64,000 bases of DNA from Paenibacillus tundrae (GCF_030812775.1 NZ_JAUSTI010000007.1:186001-250000), one strand, 5' to 3'. Numbered from the stretch's first letter, positions 44,529-54,221 are shown. Numbers and translations: made by a program. Notes: a model not told the origin generated them from the sequence alone.

Positions 44529-45467
44529 TTAAAGACTGCGGTAATGACTCATAAGATTCTCCATCTGTTGTACCATGATCTTTTTGAGCGAATTGGGTTT
44601 CACTGCGATGATAGAAGTTCCAAATCTCATAAAATAATTCGTAATAAAATTCTCTTCTCCAGGGTTATAGTATCCTCTAACTATCGTCTTCGCCCCATGC
44701 TCTATGCTCATGGATGGATAATTCTCTTTGTAAAACAGATCTTTAGCCTCTTCTGCAATCTCAACCTCATACTGAATGCTATTATCGGACTTGTATATGT
44801 CTAATGAACGATGAAGTAAATCATCAATAGAGTATTGTGTATTACAGCTCTCTTCTTGGAATGAAGTGATTCGATCACAGCGAAACACCTTCGTCTGATG
44901 AGTCTTTATGTCGATGCCACTAACATACCATTGCCCAAATTTTGCTGATATTTTGAAAAATTGAACATGATAGCTCGTTTCCTGCTGACCTTTCACATAA
45001 TGAATCATACAAGTGCTCTCGTGAAGAATACTCTTCAGAATTCGATCTAAATATTGACTTACATGGTGATGCTTGCTCACTTCGAATTGCAGGACTTTTT
45101 TCATCAAGTGGATCTGCTGTAGTTGCTTCTGAGATAGACAGGCTTCGAACTTCTCGTTCAGCTGCTTAACACTTAGATGAAAGGGTGTGGATTGATAGGC
45201 GTCTAGCGTGAGCATCGCAAAATAAAGTGCATACACTTCATCCATTGTGAATAGGATTGGCGCTAACAACTGGTGTTGCAATATTCCGTAGCGTCCATAT
45301 CTGCCATGCTCCGCATAGATCGGTACACCTAATTGCTCCAAGGAATCAATATCCCGTAGCGCTGTGCTTTTGGAAATATCATATTTCTCCATCAGATCGT
45401 GCAAATTAAAAAACTCACGATTGTTTAAGAATCTAAGCATGTCATTAAGCCGTTCTGATTTTTTCAT
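44529..45467 (-). CDS. HTH-WYL transcriptional regulator (YafY-like)
   Basis: 312 residues from the second ATG (45467, AGGGAG site). N-terminal DeoR-type HTH (RLNDMLRFLNNREFFNLHDL, YDISKSTALRDIDSLEQLGV) and a WYL-type ligand domain (FFKISAKFGQWYVSGIDIKT, VFRCDRITSF). WYL regulators often respond to nucleotides or DNA damage. It is divergent from the VOC-protein gene at 45593, which is the likely target. Confidence 0.88.
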   Translation of the reverse strand: MKKSERLNDMLRFLNNREFFNLHDLMEKYDISKSTALRDIDSLEQLGVPIYAEHGRYGRYGILQHQLLAPILFTMDEVYALYFAMLTLDAYQSTPFHLSVKQLNEKFEACLSQKQLQQIHLMKKVLQFEVSKHHHVSQYLDRILKSILHESTCMIHYVKGQQETSYHVQFFKISAKFGQWYVSGIDIKTHQTKVFRCDRITSFQEESCNTQYSIDDLLHRSLDIYKSDNSIQYEVEIAEEAKDLFYKENYPSMSIEHGAKTIVRGYYNPGEENFITNYFMRFGTSIIAVKPNSLKKIMVQQMENLMSHYRSL

Positions 45468-45592
45468 CATTATCTCCCTATAAAGGTTTCATGTTTTGAC
45501 ACCTTGATCTAGCATAATGAGTTCAAGGGGATATATCAAATCGATTAGTTCATATCTACCTGAGTTTACTAATATATAAGGAGATGCATACG

Positions 45593-46048
45593 ATGAGTGC
45601 AACATTAGAGGTAGCCATTTTTCTATCCATGAACGGGAAGGCACAGGAGGCCATTGACTTCTACAAAACACATTTTGGCGCAGATGAACGGTTTCGGGTA
45701 ACGTATCAAGACATGGCGGAACGCGATCACGCGATACAACTTACGGATGACAACAGAAATTATATTTCTCATTCCGTCTTAATGATCGGTAGTACCAAAA
45801 TCATGATTGCGGAAGATCCCATGAATATCAATGAGACATATCACGTAGGAAATAACACTTCATTATGTATTCAAAGTGCTGATTTAGAAGAAATCGAGCA
45901 ATTTTATCATAGCCTTGTATCTGATCAGCGGGTGCAAATCATTGCCCCGTTATCCAGTAATGTATTTAGCCAGGCATATGGCGTTGTGGAAGATCCCTTC
46001 GGCATTCAGATTCAACTGATGTATGATGCTCGATTGAAAGCCTTGTAA
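45593..46048 (+). CDS. VOC family protein, PhnB/YjdN-like
   Basis: 151 residues from the ATG at 45593 (AAGGAG nine bases ahead; the ATG at 45584 touches that site). SATLEVAIFLSMNGKAQEAI, DFYKTHFGADERFRVTYQDM, and the C-terminal GVVEDPFGIQIQLMYD match the PhnB-like branch. Metal site and substrate not assignable. Divergent from the WYL regulator. Confidence 0.85.
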   Translation: MSATLEVAIFLSMNGKAQEAIDFYKTHFGADERFRVTYQDMAERDHAIQLTDDNRNYISHSVLMIGSTKIMIAEDPMNINETYHVGNNTSLCIQSADLEEIEQFYHSLVSDQRVQIIAPLSSNVFSQAYGVVEDPFGIQIQLMYDARLKAL

Positions 46049-46198
46049 ACTAGTGACCTAGGAAACAAAATAGAATTAATTCAATCAGAAATTCATTCAT
46101 TATCCCCTCTATCTTCCATATATTGTGTTATACTGGTAGTCTTGTAGAGTTGGCTAAGTCGATCCATTGAGTAAAAGACACAAGATAACACAGAAAGG

Positions 46199-46236
46199 TA
46201 GTACTTGTGCGGCTTGAGGAGAGCCGAATGTACTAT
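46199..46236 (+). promoter_or_regulatory. Nested hairpin in the leader of the small membrane gene
   Basis: TAGTAC (46199-46204) pairs with GTACTA (46230-46235), and inside it CGGCT (46210-46214) pairs with AGCCG (46222-46226), leaving TGAGGAG in the loop. It ends 13 bases before the ATG at 46249. The loop GAGGAG resembles a ribosome site and might be sequestered or presented by the fold. Matches no riboswitch class I know. Confidence 0.45.
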
Positions 46237-46248
46237 TAGGTATCGTTG

Positions 46249-46440
46249 ATGAAGAAAAAATTAACTACACTCGTCCTTTGCATTATTGCGGTTACCATAA
46301 CCAAAGTATTGTATCACTTGTTCCTAGGTACACTGGATAACGTAAACTGGATTGAATTTTTAGTTTATATTTTGACGATAGTGGCTGTCTTCGCAGTAAT
46401 GAGTATATTAGATCTAATCGATCGTAGAAGAAATCTCTAG
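46249..46440 (+). CDS. Small membrane protein, 63 residues
   Basis: ATG at 46249 (a TTG one codon earlier is an alternative). Two hydrophobic segments, residues 5-24 (TTLVLCIIAVTITKVLYHLF) and 32-55, with a charged tail (LDLIDRRRNL). Its nearest ribosome-like site is weak (TTAGG) unless the GAGGAG in the leader hairpin is used. Terminator follows at 46525. Not recognised. Confidence 0.6.
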   Translation: MKKKLTTLVLCIIAVTITKVLYHLFLGTLDNVNWIEFLVYILTIVAVFAVMSILDLIDRRRNL

Positions 46441-46524
46441 ATCAGACGAACCTCAATTAGACTTCAAAAATAGTAATAGCTATTAACTAAAATGCTAACA
46501 GCAGTGATTCATAGCTAATAAGAG

Positions 46525-46552
46525 AAAAATCGCCCATGCGGCGATTTTTTTT
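46525..46552. terminator. Terminator between convergent genes
   Basis: AAAAATCGCC / GGCGATTTTT, a 10-bp stem with a 5-nt loop and an eight-base T-run on the plus strand; T-rich on the minus strand as well. Serves the small membrane gene (+) and the kinase gene (-). Confidence 0.9.
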
Positions 46553-46571
46553 CGTCCTATAGACATGCAAT

Positions 46572-47606
46572 TTAACTAGATTTACATTCGTCTATACTCA
46601 CCGGTTCAACCCTTTCAAACAAAAACGAGGCACCCCTTAAGTACTCTCTAATATAGGCTTGAGCGTAAGGTTGCTCACCAATTAAGTTCACGATTTCAGA
46701 TTCATTGGGCGCATGATGGCAGTAATTAGAGATTAGATTCATGATGAAGAAGCACTCCACATCTTGTAAATCGCCCTTTTTCAACGGTCTCACGTGCTCA
46801 TAACCTTCAATAAATGAAATTCGCTGGGGTACATGAAGTCCTAGTAATGTGCTCGCAACATCATAAAGATAATGCCCATATCCACATCTGCCAAAATCAA
46901 TCGGCTGAGGCTGATCATTGTGAATGATAATATTCCCGATATGCAAGTCGCCGTGAATCATACCATAATTTGCTCTACTTCGAGGCATTCTAACGAGGGT
47001 AGAAACGACCTTCTCCGCCGCATCTTGGTATCTCCTCCACGCCTCACTTGTAAGAAAACGAGGATAGTATGGCTCTAACGTGAGGAATTCCTCCTGAAAC
47101 CGATCTGCACCCCAGCTCGGGCGGGTTAATTCAGCTGATGGCTTAAATTGAGCGAGTGCATGATGAAGTTTCCCCGTCATTACACCCATCTGATAAGCCA
47201 TGCTCTCCGTAATGTCCTTATTTAGATGCTCACCTTCAACCCAACGCATTAATGTAACATAAGGATGCTGATAGCCTTCCTCGGTTTGAATCTGTTGAAT
47301 AAACGAAGCATCAGAGCCTTTGACCCCTTCAGGGACATGTAAATCCTGTAGTTGATTGAGTGCTTGAAGCAACTCAAGTTCCGAAGCTATTTCTTCTCTA
47401 CTCCAACGATTAGGATGTATACGAAGCAGAAACTTCTCTTCCGCTGAAGTCACAATCTTATACGTGATCGCATCAGACCATTGGATAAATTGAATCTGTT
47501 CCCATTCGAGCCCATACCGCTGTATTGCAGTTAAAGCAACATGTCTTGCTCGAACGAGAACGGAGTTCCTCGGTTCTCCTATGTCGTAACTGAAAAAATC
47601 CTTCAT
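46572..47606 (-). CDS. Aminoglycoside-phosphotransferase-fold kinase (homoserine kinase II-like)
   Basis: 344 residues, GGAGG before the ATG. Protein-kinase-like fold: KFLLRIHPNRWSREEIASEL (ATP Lys region), YVTLMRWVEGEHLNKDI, catalytic loop MIHGDLHIGNIIIHNDQP (Brenner motif HGDLHxGN), and Mg Asp in PIDFGRCGYGHYLYDVAST. Members phosphorylate small hydroxyl compounds (homoserine, choline, aminoglycosides). Substrate not assignable; the length exceeds APH enzymes and fits the serine/homoserine kinase-like group. Confidence 0.85.
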   Translation of the reverse strand: MKDFFSYDIGEPRNSVLVRARHVALTAIQRYGLEWEQIQFIQWSDAITYKIVTSAEEKFLLRIHPNRWSREEIASELELLQALNQLQDLHVPEGVKGSDASFIQQIQTEEGYQHPYVTLMRWVEGEHLNKDITESMAYQMGVMTGKLHHALAQFKPSAELTRPSWGADRFQEEFLTLEPYYPRFLTSEAWRRYQDAAEKVVSTLVRMPRSRANYGMIHGDLHIGNIIIHNDQPQPIDFGRCGYGHYLYDVASTLLGLHVPQRISFIEGYEHVRPLKKGDLQDVECFFIMNLISNYCHHAPNESEIVNLIGEQPYAQAYIREYLRGASFLFERVEPVSIDECKSS

Positions 47607-47721
47607 TGTATTCCTCCTGCAAAATTGATTAGATAACCTGATTTATGTATTGGATTATACGTATCATACGATCTCAGATATATATAACAGTTCATTCCAA
47701 GCTGTTCTTTACCTACAAACT

Positions 47722-47764
47722 AAAAAAATGCTACAACTCCCACACAAGCAAGCTTGTATAGGAG
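47722..47764 (-). terminator. Terminator of the OmpR-type two-component operon
   Basis: On the minus strand CTCCTATACAAG / CTTGTGTGGGAG pair over 12 bp (two G-T), with a CTTG loop; TTGTAGCATTTTTTT follows. Confidence 0.75.
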
Positions 47765-47833
47765 CCATAACATGTACCAATCCGTCCTCTACTGGCTGAA
47801 CGATATGCAATTCATTTGGATATGAAAATAAAT

Positions 47834-49204
47834 CTAATGCTCCGCAGTGGTTGCCACTGGTAGTGTAACAATGAAACTCGTTCCTTGATCAGGTACACTT
47901 TCAACTCGAATGTCACCTTGATGAAGCGATACAATCTGTTTGGTGATCGCGAGTCCCATACCACTACCTTCATATTTACGACTATGGGAGCGATCTGCTT
48001 TGAAGAAGCGTTCGAATATACGTTTTTGGTCTTCAAGAGAAATACCAATTCCCGCATCGGATATCCTCACAGTCACTTGATCGCTATCTTGTTGCATATG
48101 AACATGGATTGCACCGCCATCACTAGAGAATTTGATGCCATTACCAATGATATTAGTCCATACTTGATCTAATTGATCATGATCAGCCATGACTTGGACA
48201 GGCTCTAATTCGAGTTCAAAATGAATATTACGAGCTGACCACTGAGGTTGAAGCGCCACAATTACCCTGCGAATCTGTTCATCAAGACTAAGCGGACGAA
48301 GTCGCATATGCTGTGACTGTGATTCAAGCATACTCAGCTTAAGCAAGCTATCACTCATTTTGGACATCCGCTTCGCTTCCGAAATAATGATATTCAGGTA
48401 CCGCGTGCGCTCGTGCTCTTCGAGTCTTACATTCTTAAGTGCTTGTGCGTAGCCAGAAATTGAAGTAAGCGGGGATTGAACCTCATGTGAGACGTTGGCG
48501 ACAAACTCCCTCCGCATCTGTTCCAGCTGCTGGAGGTCATGCGTCATTTCTTCAAAACTACGCGCCAGTGTACCGAGTTCACCACTTTGCTTAATGTTCA
48601 GCTTGAGATTGAAATCTCCTGCTGCAATTCGTTTTGTTGCTTGGGTCAGCTTTTTTATTGGTCTAACTAGAAATACCGAAGCAATCAGTATCAACAAGCT
48701 GCCTGTTATTAAGGAAGTGGTCGCGAAGATTAATCCCCACGAAATGACAAAAGCAGCCGAAGGCGGTGCAAGTGTTTCAAAGAACAGCGCTTTGGTTCCC
48801 ATATTCGTTTTCACTGGCAAACCGATGAGAGCCGTAGCAATTCCATTTCGTGTATCTTGCACAGTGCCTCCATTTAACACAGTCTGTAGTTGCTCCGACG
48901 TTATCTTAGCCGATTTATGTCGGTCAGAATGTCCATATGACGCAAACTCGCCTGTGGCTTCATATATCCGTATATAATAGGATTCAAGCTGCTTCATTTG
49001 ACTAACGAATAAGTCAGCTTCAGATGACGGAAGCCTCTCATAGATCTGCACGACATCTTGACCAAAGTTACGCAAATTAATATTTGCATTCTCATTGAGT
49101 TGCTCCTGGAAGATCCATATGGATACAAAAAACGAGATAACTGTGCCTGCAATGACTGAGATAAGAAAGGTAAGAACTACACGTATGTACAAGGAACGAA
49201 TCAT
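47834..49204 (-). CDS. HAMP-containing sensor histidine kinase
   Basis: 456 residues: membrane segment at 8-30, extracytoplasmic sensor (about 31-160), second segment (about 165-190), HAMP (RPIKKLTQATKRIAAGDFNL), HisKA (EFVANVSHEVQSPLTSISGY, His phospho-acceptor), HATPase (IGNGIKFSSDGGAIHVHM, ISDAGIGISLEDQKRIFERF, SGMGLAITKQIVSLHQG). The ATG overlaps the stop of the response regulator gene by 4 nt. Signal unknown; PhoR/BaeS-like topology suggests envelope sensing. Confidence 0.92.
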   Translation of the reverse strand: MIRSLYIRVVLTFLISVIAGTVISFFVSIWIFQEQLNENANINLRNFGQDVVQIYERLPSSEADLFVSQMKQLESYYIRIYEATGEFASYGHSDRHKSAKITSEQLQTVLNGGTVQDTRNGIATALIGLPVKTNMGTKALFFETLAPPSAAFVISWGLIFATTSLITGSLLILIASVFLVRPIKKLTQATKRIAAGDFNLKLNIKQSGELGTLARSFEEMTHDLQQLEQMRREFVANVSHEVQSPLTSISGYAQALKNVRLEEHERTRYLNIIISEAKRMSKMSDSLLKLSMLESQSQHMRLRPLSLDEQIRRVIVALQPQWSARNIHFELELEPVQVMADHDQLDQVWTNIIGNGIKFSSDGGAIHVHMQQDSDQVTVRISDAGIGISLEDQKRIFERFFKADRSHSRKYEGSGMGLAITKQIVSLHQGDIRVESVPDQGTSFIVTLPVATTAEH

Positions 49205-49875
49205 TCGTTGACCTCAAGTCGGTATCCTAGCCCACGCACCGTTTCAATACGAAAATCGGTTGTCGTCGCGAATCGTTCACGCAATCGTTTAATATGTACA
49301 TCTATCGTCCGATCATCTCCGACATAATCAATGCCCCAGATCTGATCAATTAACTGCTCTCGTGTGTAGACTTGTCCGGGTGTTCCCGCGAGCTTATATA
49401 ACAATTCGAATTCCTTGAGTGGTAATGTTAGTGATTCTGTACCTCGTGTCACTTTATACGTCTGCCGGTCTAATATAACATTGCCAAACTGAATCATCTG
49501 TGTTGAGCCGATCTTGTAACGTTTCAGCAATGCTCTCACACGAACAGTGAGCTCCAGGGGGTCAAATGGTTTGGTCAGATAATCATCCGTTCCAAGTTCA
49601 AATCCCTTTACTTTCTCCCATGTCTCTCCTCTTGCAGTTAGCATTAATAACGGAAGATCCGGATTGGCTCTTCGAAGCTCCTTACACAATGTCCAGCCAT
49701 CCATAATCGGCATCATAATATCAAGCACGACAAGATCTACTTGTGCTGAGCCGTACACCTTGAGGGCTTGTTGGCCATCTTCTGCTTCAAGTGTCGTGAA
49801 ACCATCATTCCTTAAAAATAAACAGACAAGTTCGCGGATATTCGCATCATCATCCGCAACCAATATTGTAGGCAT
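49201..49875 (-). CDS. Response regulator, OmpR/PhoB family
   Basis: 224 residues. Receiver with VADDDAN acidic pair, phospho-acceptor Asp in DLVVLDIMMPIMDG (about residue 52), Lys in DYLTKPFDPLEL. C-terminal winged helix (LTLPLKEFELLYKLAGTPGQ, then YTREQLIDQIWG and RTIDVHIKRLRERF). AAGGAG precedes the ATG. First gene of the two-component operon; targets unknown. Confidence 0.93.
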   Translation of the reverse strand: MPTILVADDDANIRELVCLFLRNDGFTTLEAEDGQQALKVYGSAQVDLVVLDIMMPIMDGWTLCKELRRANPDLPLLMLTARGETWEKVKGFELGTDDYLTKPFDPLELTVRVRALLKRYKIGSTQMIQFGNVILDRQTYKVTRGTESLTLPLKEFELLYKLAGTPGQVYTREQLIDQIWGIDYVGDDRTIDVHIKRLRERFATTTDFRIETVRGLGYRLEVNE

Positions 49876-50010
49876 CGTTCTCTAGCTCCTTATGTAACAT
49901 CTTATAATACAATTAAATATGATTATACTATACCTAACATTGTTGACCTCGACAAACCTCGACATTTACAAACCCAATCTTCTACCAATTCAAATTCATA
50001 TTTGTATACT

Positions 50011-50031
50011 AAAAAGCCGCCATTCGGCGGC
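50011..50031 (-). terminator. Terminator of the amidohydrolase operon
   Basis: On the minus strand GCCGCC-GAAT-GGCGGC followed by TTTTT; a compact GC-rich 6-bp stem after the amidohydrolase gene. Confidence 0.85.
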
Positions 50032-50056
50032 TCGCTCTGTTCCCTTAGCTATACAG

Positions 50057-50917
50057 TTATCCAATTAAATGCGCAAGTTTCGGAAATACACGCAGAGCAT
50101 TGTTGTAGAATACATCTTCCCAATGAGCTTCAGGAATCAGATGCTTTACAAATTGTATATACGGTTCTATTTGAACCAGCGGCCAATCAGTACCAAATAC
50201 TAGCCGGTCATATTTTTCGGCGAATACAATGGCACGCCGGAAATGATCTGTATAGGTCTGCTCCGTTAACAGTCGCTCAACCTTCGCCGCATCCCCTACG
50301 ATCCATCCAGACAGATCCGTGTAGAGATTAGGGTTTTTCTCTAGCAATGCGGCTGTGTCCATCACCCAGGGATCACCTAAATGACATAACATAAACGTCA
50401 GGTCACGGTGCTTCAGAAACGTCTCTTCCATCGAGAGCGGGTGTGAATACTTCAAGAGCCCTCGATCTGAATATGTCAGTCCTCCGTGAATGACAATGGG
50501 CATCTGGTACGCTGAAGCCAGCGAATATATAGGATCATATATTTCGTCGCCAACATTAAAATGATAATAGCCCGCATATAGCTTGATGCCGACCACATGC
50601 TCTGTACGCAAAGATTGTTCAATTGCTTCAAGCTGACCCTCTAGATGCAGAGTTAACGGATTAATACCTATACAAGTGTAGAGATTGTCAGGAATCTCTT
50701 CACTTAGATCAAGCATCATTGGGTTGAGCGCATTCGCATCGGGAAAAGCGTCTGGAACAGTCTCGGTAACACCCATGCCAACCCCAGCAATGACACCAGC
50801 CTTATCGAATTCTTGCAGTAGCCCTTTTTCACTATAATCAATAGCAGCTAAAGTCTCCGCAGTCTCTCTGAAGGCTGCAATATTAGAATAATGAACATGT
50901 GCATCTATAATCTTCAT
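50057..50917 (-). CDS. Amidohydrolase-2 family metal-dependent hydrolase
   Basis: 286 residues. TIM-barrel signatures of the amidohydrolase-2 / uronate-isomerase-like group: IIDAHVHYSNIA (metal HxH at residues 6-8), AIEQSLRTEHVVGIKLYAGY, MPIVIHGGLTYSDRGLLKYS (His ligand), FMLCHLGDPWVMDTAAL and LVFGTDWPLVQIEPYIQF (Asp). Members hydrolyse or decarboxylate small aromatic or lactone substrates. The ATG overlaps by 4 nt the stop of the 1044-residue GNAT fusion, so the two are translated together and likely act in one pathway. Confidence 0.88.
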   Translation of the reverse strand: MKIIDAHVHYSNIAAFRETAETLAAIDYSEKGLLQEFDKAGVIAGVGMGVTETVPDAFPDANALNPMMLDLSEEIPDNLYTCIGINPLTLHLEGQLEAIEQSLRTEHVVGIKLYAGYYHFNVGDEIYDPIYSLASAYQMPIVIHGGLTYSDRGLLKYSHPLSMEETFLKHRDLTFMLCHLGDPWVMDTAALLEKNPNLYTDLSGWIVGDAAKVERLLTEQTYTDHFRRAIVFAEKYDRLVFGTDWPLVQIEPYIQFVKHLIPEAHWEDVFYNNALRVFPKLAHLIG

Positions 50918-53900
50918 GGTATTTTCCTTTCCGCTCTCATAGGATCAAAACGAATATTGCGTAAGTCCTGGTACGCTTCCTCAGGAGCGATCAGATCTGA
51001 AATGATATAGAATTGTGGCTTACTGAAGTGTTGCTCTCCATCACGTAGGTCAAGTTCTTCCACCACAACTGACGAAGCAATATGGTTATTTACCCGCAAG
51101 TAAACTCCATCCATTTCAGGGTGTGCCACAAAGCTAAGACGTTCTTTTCGTTCTTGGGAGCCATATTGAATTATTCCGCTTGTAACATCTATCCCGTATT
51201 GCACCCTTCCAGCCTTGTAGGTAATAGGTTCACCAGCATCATTTTTCACATATATTCTCATATCGGTAAGTTCATTGCTTGCCCGGTAGAAGGATTGTGT
51301 CGCATGAATGAACGGTTGCTGCGGCACACCCGTATTTTGCTCTATACGAGTGGTCGTTGCAAGCACTGGTACCCCTGGCAGTGTTACATAATAGTAATGA
51401 ATCACTAATCCTCTTAATTTGGCATTCTCTTGAATCGCGATACTCATTCTAATGCCTGACCAGACATTGCCTAGGTTGTCCTCAAGCTCTATGAAGCTTG
51501 CCGCACGTGCTTCTCCAAGGAGGCTTGTAGCCGATAACCCTTGTATTTCGCTAGAGATGCCCCCGAGCCAAGGATTCCACCATGATTTTGGCCCAGGTTC
51601 AGGGTAAGAGGTATCCAGCCATTCCATACCATGATATTTCAGAGAAAATAAAGCTGGTGCAAAGGTGTTACTCGCTTGAAATTGAATGACACCATTACTA
51701 ACCGTAAGAACGTCACTCTGCTCTCTCTGATCCAACTGATAATTAACGGGTTGGTTCGAACCGGGAAATACCAATCGAGAACGAGCCATCTCATACGTTT
51801 CCATATTCAAGTGCAGTGACATCAAGTCTGCTTCTTGCCCAGACTGCCAAGTCATAGGTGTCATGATGCGATTCATCTCTTGATCTATAGATACATGCTG
51901 TTTCTGCATTAACGCACTGCCTTTTTCAGTGGAGAGTGTAATCTCGCCTTCGAGAAATGCATTTTTTTGCTCTGAGATCTCGACCTCCAGCGTGTCATGT
52001 AAGAAGGGATTACCTTGATTCACCTTCGTCTGAAACTGAGGAACAGACTCCAACTCTTCCGTAGCTTCATGACTCTGTGCAAAAGCGCGGAAATCACGCC
52101 AATTTTTCCATGTCCCTAGAGCGATACGAATGGGTTTAGTCTCGATCCGGCCTCCGGCTGGGAGATCATGAAGCTCATGTTCAACCCCGAAGGATCTGCC
52201 ATCCACAATAAGCTTCAAGTCTTTTGGCCATGTAATGCCCCGTGTGGATTCTCCAACATCTGTGAAAATCCAATTTTCGGTCACATTGTCCAGTTGCCAA
52301 TAATCTGCATTCGAGGCATCTGGTCCTTGCCTTACATCGACGTATTGGTTCTCATAGGGAATAACACTTATTCCAAATCCTAAATGAAAGCTTTCTTTCA
52401 GAAATAAAGGTTCATTACGCGCGGTCTTCGACTTGTTCTCTATGATGTGATGACGACTTATCGTGCCGTTGCTATATAGTTGGATGACCTGAACAAGTAT
52501 CACCGCACTGGAGGTAAGATCATACTCAGCTTCGAGTACCATCCCCTGCTCTTGGCGGTATGTTACCCGTGTTGCACGAGTCTTCTTAAATTCAGCAACA
52601 TAAGGGAGACCCAATTGAGGAAAATTTAAATGATATGTGCTTTCCTTTCCCTCATAGATCGATATATTATTGTTTATTTTGTTAAGATGAACCGAATATC
52701 TCCCGTTTGCTATGACCCAATCCTGCTCTGTTTCGCCTCCAAAGGCGGATTGAATTCCAGTAAATATTAGACTCGTCTCTTGCGAAAGGATTAAGGAACG
52801 TTCCTCACCGGATGCATGATATACGTCAAAGTGATGATGCCAGATTCCATAACTCAACAATTCAGCAACAAGGGAAACGGTTCGCCGACTCTTCGCTGGA
52901 ACTTGAATTTGAACATCGGGTTGGCTAAATGATAGGACATCATCACTTGGTAATTGAAATGCAAATACAGTATCCTCGTCATACTCATTTTCTATCGTGA
53001 AATCTAGCTCAATGGCCTCACCGATATATAATGATCGTTCCGGAGCATACGCCTTAACCTTTACAGGGAACTTCGGTTCAATCCCTAGCTTGAAGGTAGC
53101 TGCTCGTCCATTGATCAGCACTTCCGCTTCAACCACAGGGTGTGTCTGAAAAGCATCCTGTTCTTCTTGAATCGGATGAATCAGAAAGCTACCCTCAATT
53201 CGTTCTTCTGCATCTACAGATCGTGCGTCCTGAAGATCAAAGTCAATCTCTGAATTACTTATGCCCTTCACTTCAATCGAAAGGGGCTTTCCACTTTTAT
53301 TTACAGCCTCATACCTAATATGATATATCGCACCAAACGGAAGTTTGTGTTCATGCAGAATCGTTGCTTGGATTAGATAGTCATTTGTTTCAATAAGTCT
53401 TAAGCCCCGTCCTGTGCGTTCATACTCCATTTTCAAACTCACATCTGCTTTACGCCATTCATATGTAAAATAATCAAAACCACGCTCTTGTCTTCCATCT
53501 GGCTCAACCAGAATCTCACGTACACTATCTACGTACCAATCGAGTTGTTCAAAATATGGCTTCACAGCATCGGTTTGCAAAACCGATGGAATTAGATTCA
53601 TCAGATGTGTGGTGTCGTCTCTTTTCTCCCAGAAAAATCCACTCTTCTTATACGTAGGAACTGCTTTGATATTTCCCGGCCACGTATACAGATCCAGCCT
53701 TGGATATCCTAGCTTTAACGTCTGCTCAATGGCACGTAACACAAGTCTTTTACCAATTTTGTATCCATGATAATTCGGTCTAACATTTAATAGTGGAATA
53801 TACAACGCACCTTGATCCTCTTTATAATGAGAGAAGCTGCAATACCCAACGACCTCCTCACCAACAAGTGCCAAAAAAACATGAAGATGCGTGCTATGGT

Positions 53901-54048
53901 GATGTTCTTGCAGTATGGTCTGTTCCGTTTGAAGAGAGTTATCTCCACCCCAACTCTCTGAACTAGCATTCCACATATCCGCGATAGAACGAGCATATCG
54001 TGGCTCATATTCTACGATGGTTATCGTCAACTCTTCTATTTTGCTCAT
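50914..54048 (-). CDS. GNAT acetyltransferase fused to a large unknown multi-domain protein
   Basis: 1044 residues, GGAGGGG before the ATG. Residues 1-150 are a GNAT domain with a complete acetyl-CoA site (VGYCSFSHYKEDQGALYIPL, then NVRPNYHGYKIGKRLVLRAI, PGNIKAVPTYKKSGFFWEKR). The remaining roughly 890 residues have no signal peptide or membrane segment and are almost entirely beta: a conserved-looking section at 160-330, Ig-like sandwich domains around 330-420 (KVKAYAPERSLYIGEAIELD), and a large C-terminal part (680-1030; YHGMEWLDTSYPEPGPKSWW, QPFIHATQSFYRASNELTDM) with the style of carbohydrate-active or mutarotase-like beta-sandwiches. No catalytic motif recognised. Cytosolic. Coupled to the amidohydrolase gene. 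I know of no described protein with this architecture. Confidence 0.8.
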   Translation of the reverse strand: MSKIEELTITIVEYEPRYARSIADMWNASSESWGGDNSLQTEQTILQEHHHSTHLHVFLALVGEEVVGYCSFSHYKEDQGALYIPLLNVRPNYHGYKIGKRLVLRAIEQTLKLGYPRLDLYTWPGNIKAVPTYKKSGFFWEKRDDTTHLMNLIPSVLQTDAVKPYFEQLDWYVDSVREILVEPDGRQERGFDYFTYEWRKADVSLKMEYERTGRGLRLIETNDYLIQATILHEHKLPFGAIYHIRYEAVNKSGKPLSIEVKGISNSEIDFDLQDARSVDAEERIEGSFLIHPIQEEQDAFQTHPVVEAEVLINGRAATFKLGIEPKFPVKVKAYAPERSLYIGEAIELDFTIENEYDEDTVFAFQLPSDDVLSFSQPDVQIQVPAKSRRTVSLVAELLSYGIWHHHFDVYHASGEERSLILSQETSLIFTGIQSAFGGETEQDWVIANGRYSVHLNKINNNISIYEGKESTYHLNFPQLGLPYVAEFKKTRATRVTYRQEQGMVLEAEYDLTSSAVILVQVIQLYSNGTISRHHIIENKSKTARNEPLFLKESFHLGFGISVIPYENQYVDVRQGPDASNADYWQLDNVTENWIFTDVGESTRGITWPKDLKLIVDGRSFGVEHELHDLPAGGRIETKPIRIALGTWKNWRDFRAFAQSHEATEELESVPQFQTKVNQGNPFLHDTLEVEISEQKNAFLEGEITLSTEKGSALMQKQHVSIDQEMNRIMTPMTWQSGQEADLMSLHLNMETYEMARSRLVFPGSNQPVNYQLDQREQSDVLTVSNGVIQFQASNTFAPALFSLKYHGMEWLDTSYPEPGPKSWWNPWLGGISSEIQGLSATSLLGEARAASFIELEDNLGNVWSGIRMSIAIQENAKLRGLVIHYYYVTLPGVPVLATTTRIEQNTGVPQQPFIHATQSFYRASNELTDMRIYVKNDAGEPITYKAGRVQYGIDVTSGIIQYGSQERKERLSFVAHPEMDGVYLRVNNHIASSVVVEELDLRDGEQHFSKPQFYIISDLIAPEEAYQDLRNIRFDPMRAERKIP

Positions 54049-54183
54049 CAGAATTCCCCTCCATGATCCACATGTCTGAAAAATTAGAATTATTAGCTAT
54101 ATCTTCCGTTGTATTCTATCATTTATGGTTTTCGTGTTCAATTTGCGAGATTCGCATAATGTCTTGAAGGGTTGTCTTGTATG

Positions 54184-54211
54184 AAAAAAGAGGCTGGCTC
54201 AGGCCACCCTC
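54184..54211 (-). terminator. Terminator of the type III PKS operon
   Basis: On the minus strand GAGGGTGGC / GCCAGCCTC (8 of 9 pairs) with a CTGA loop, followed by six T. Confidence 0.85.
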
Positions 54212-54221
54212 ATGATCATGA

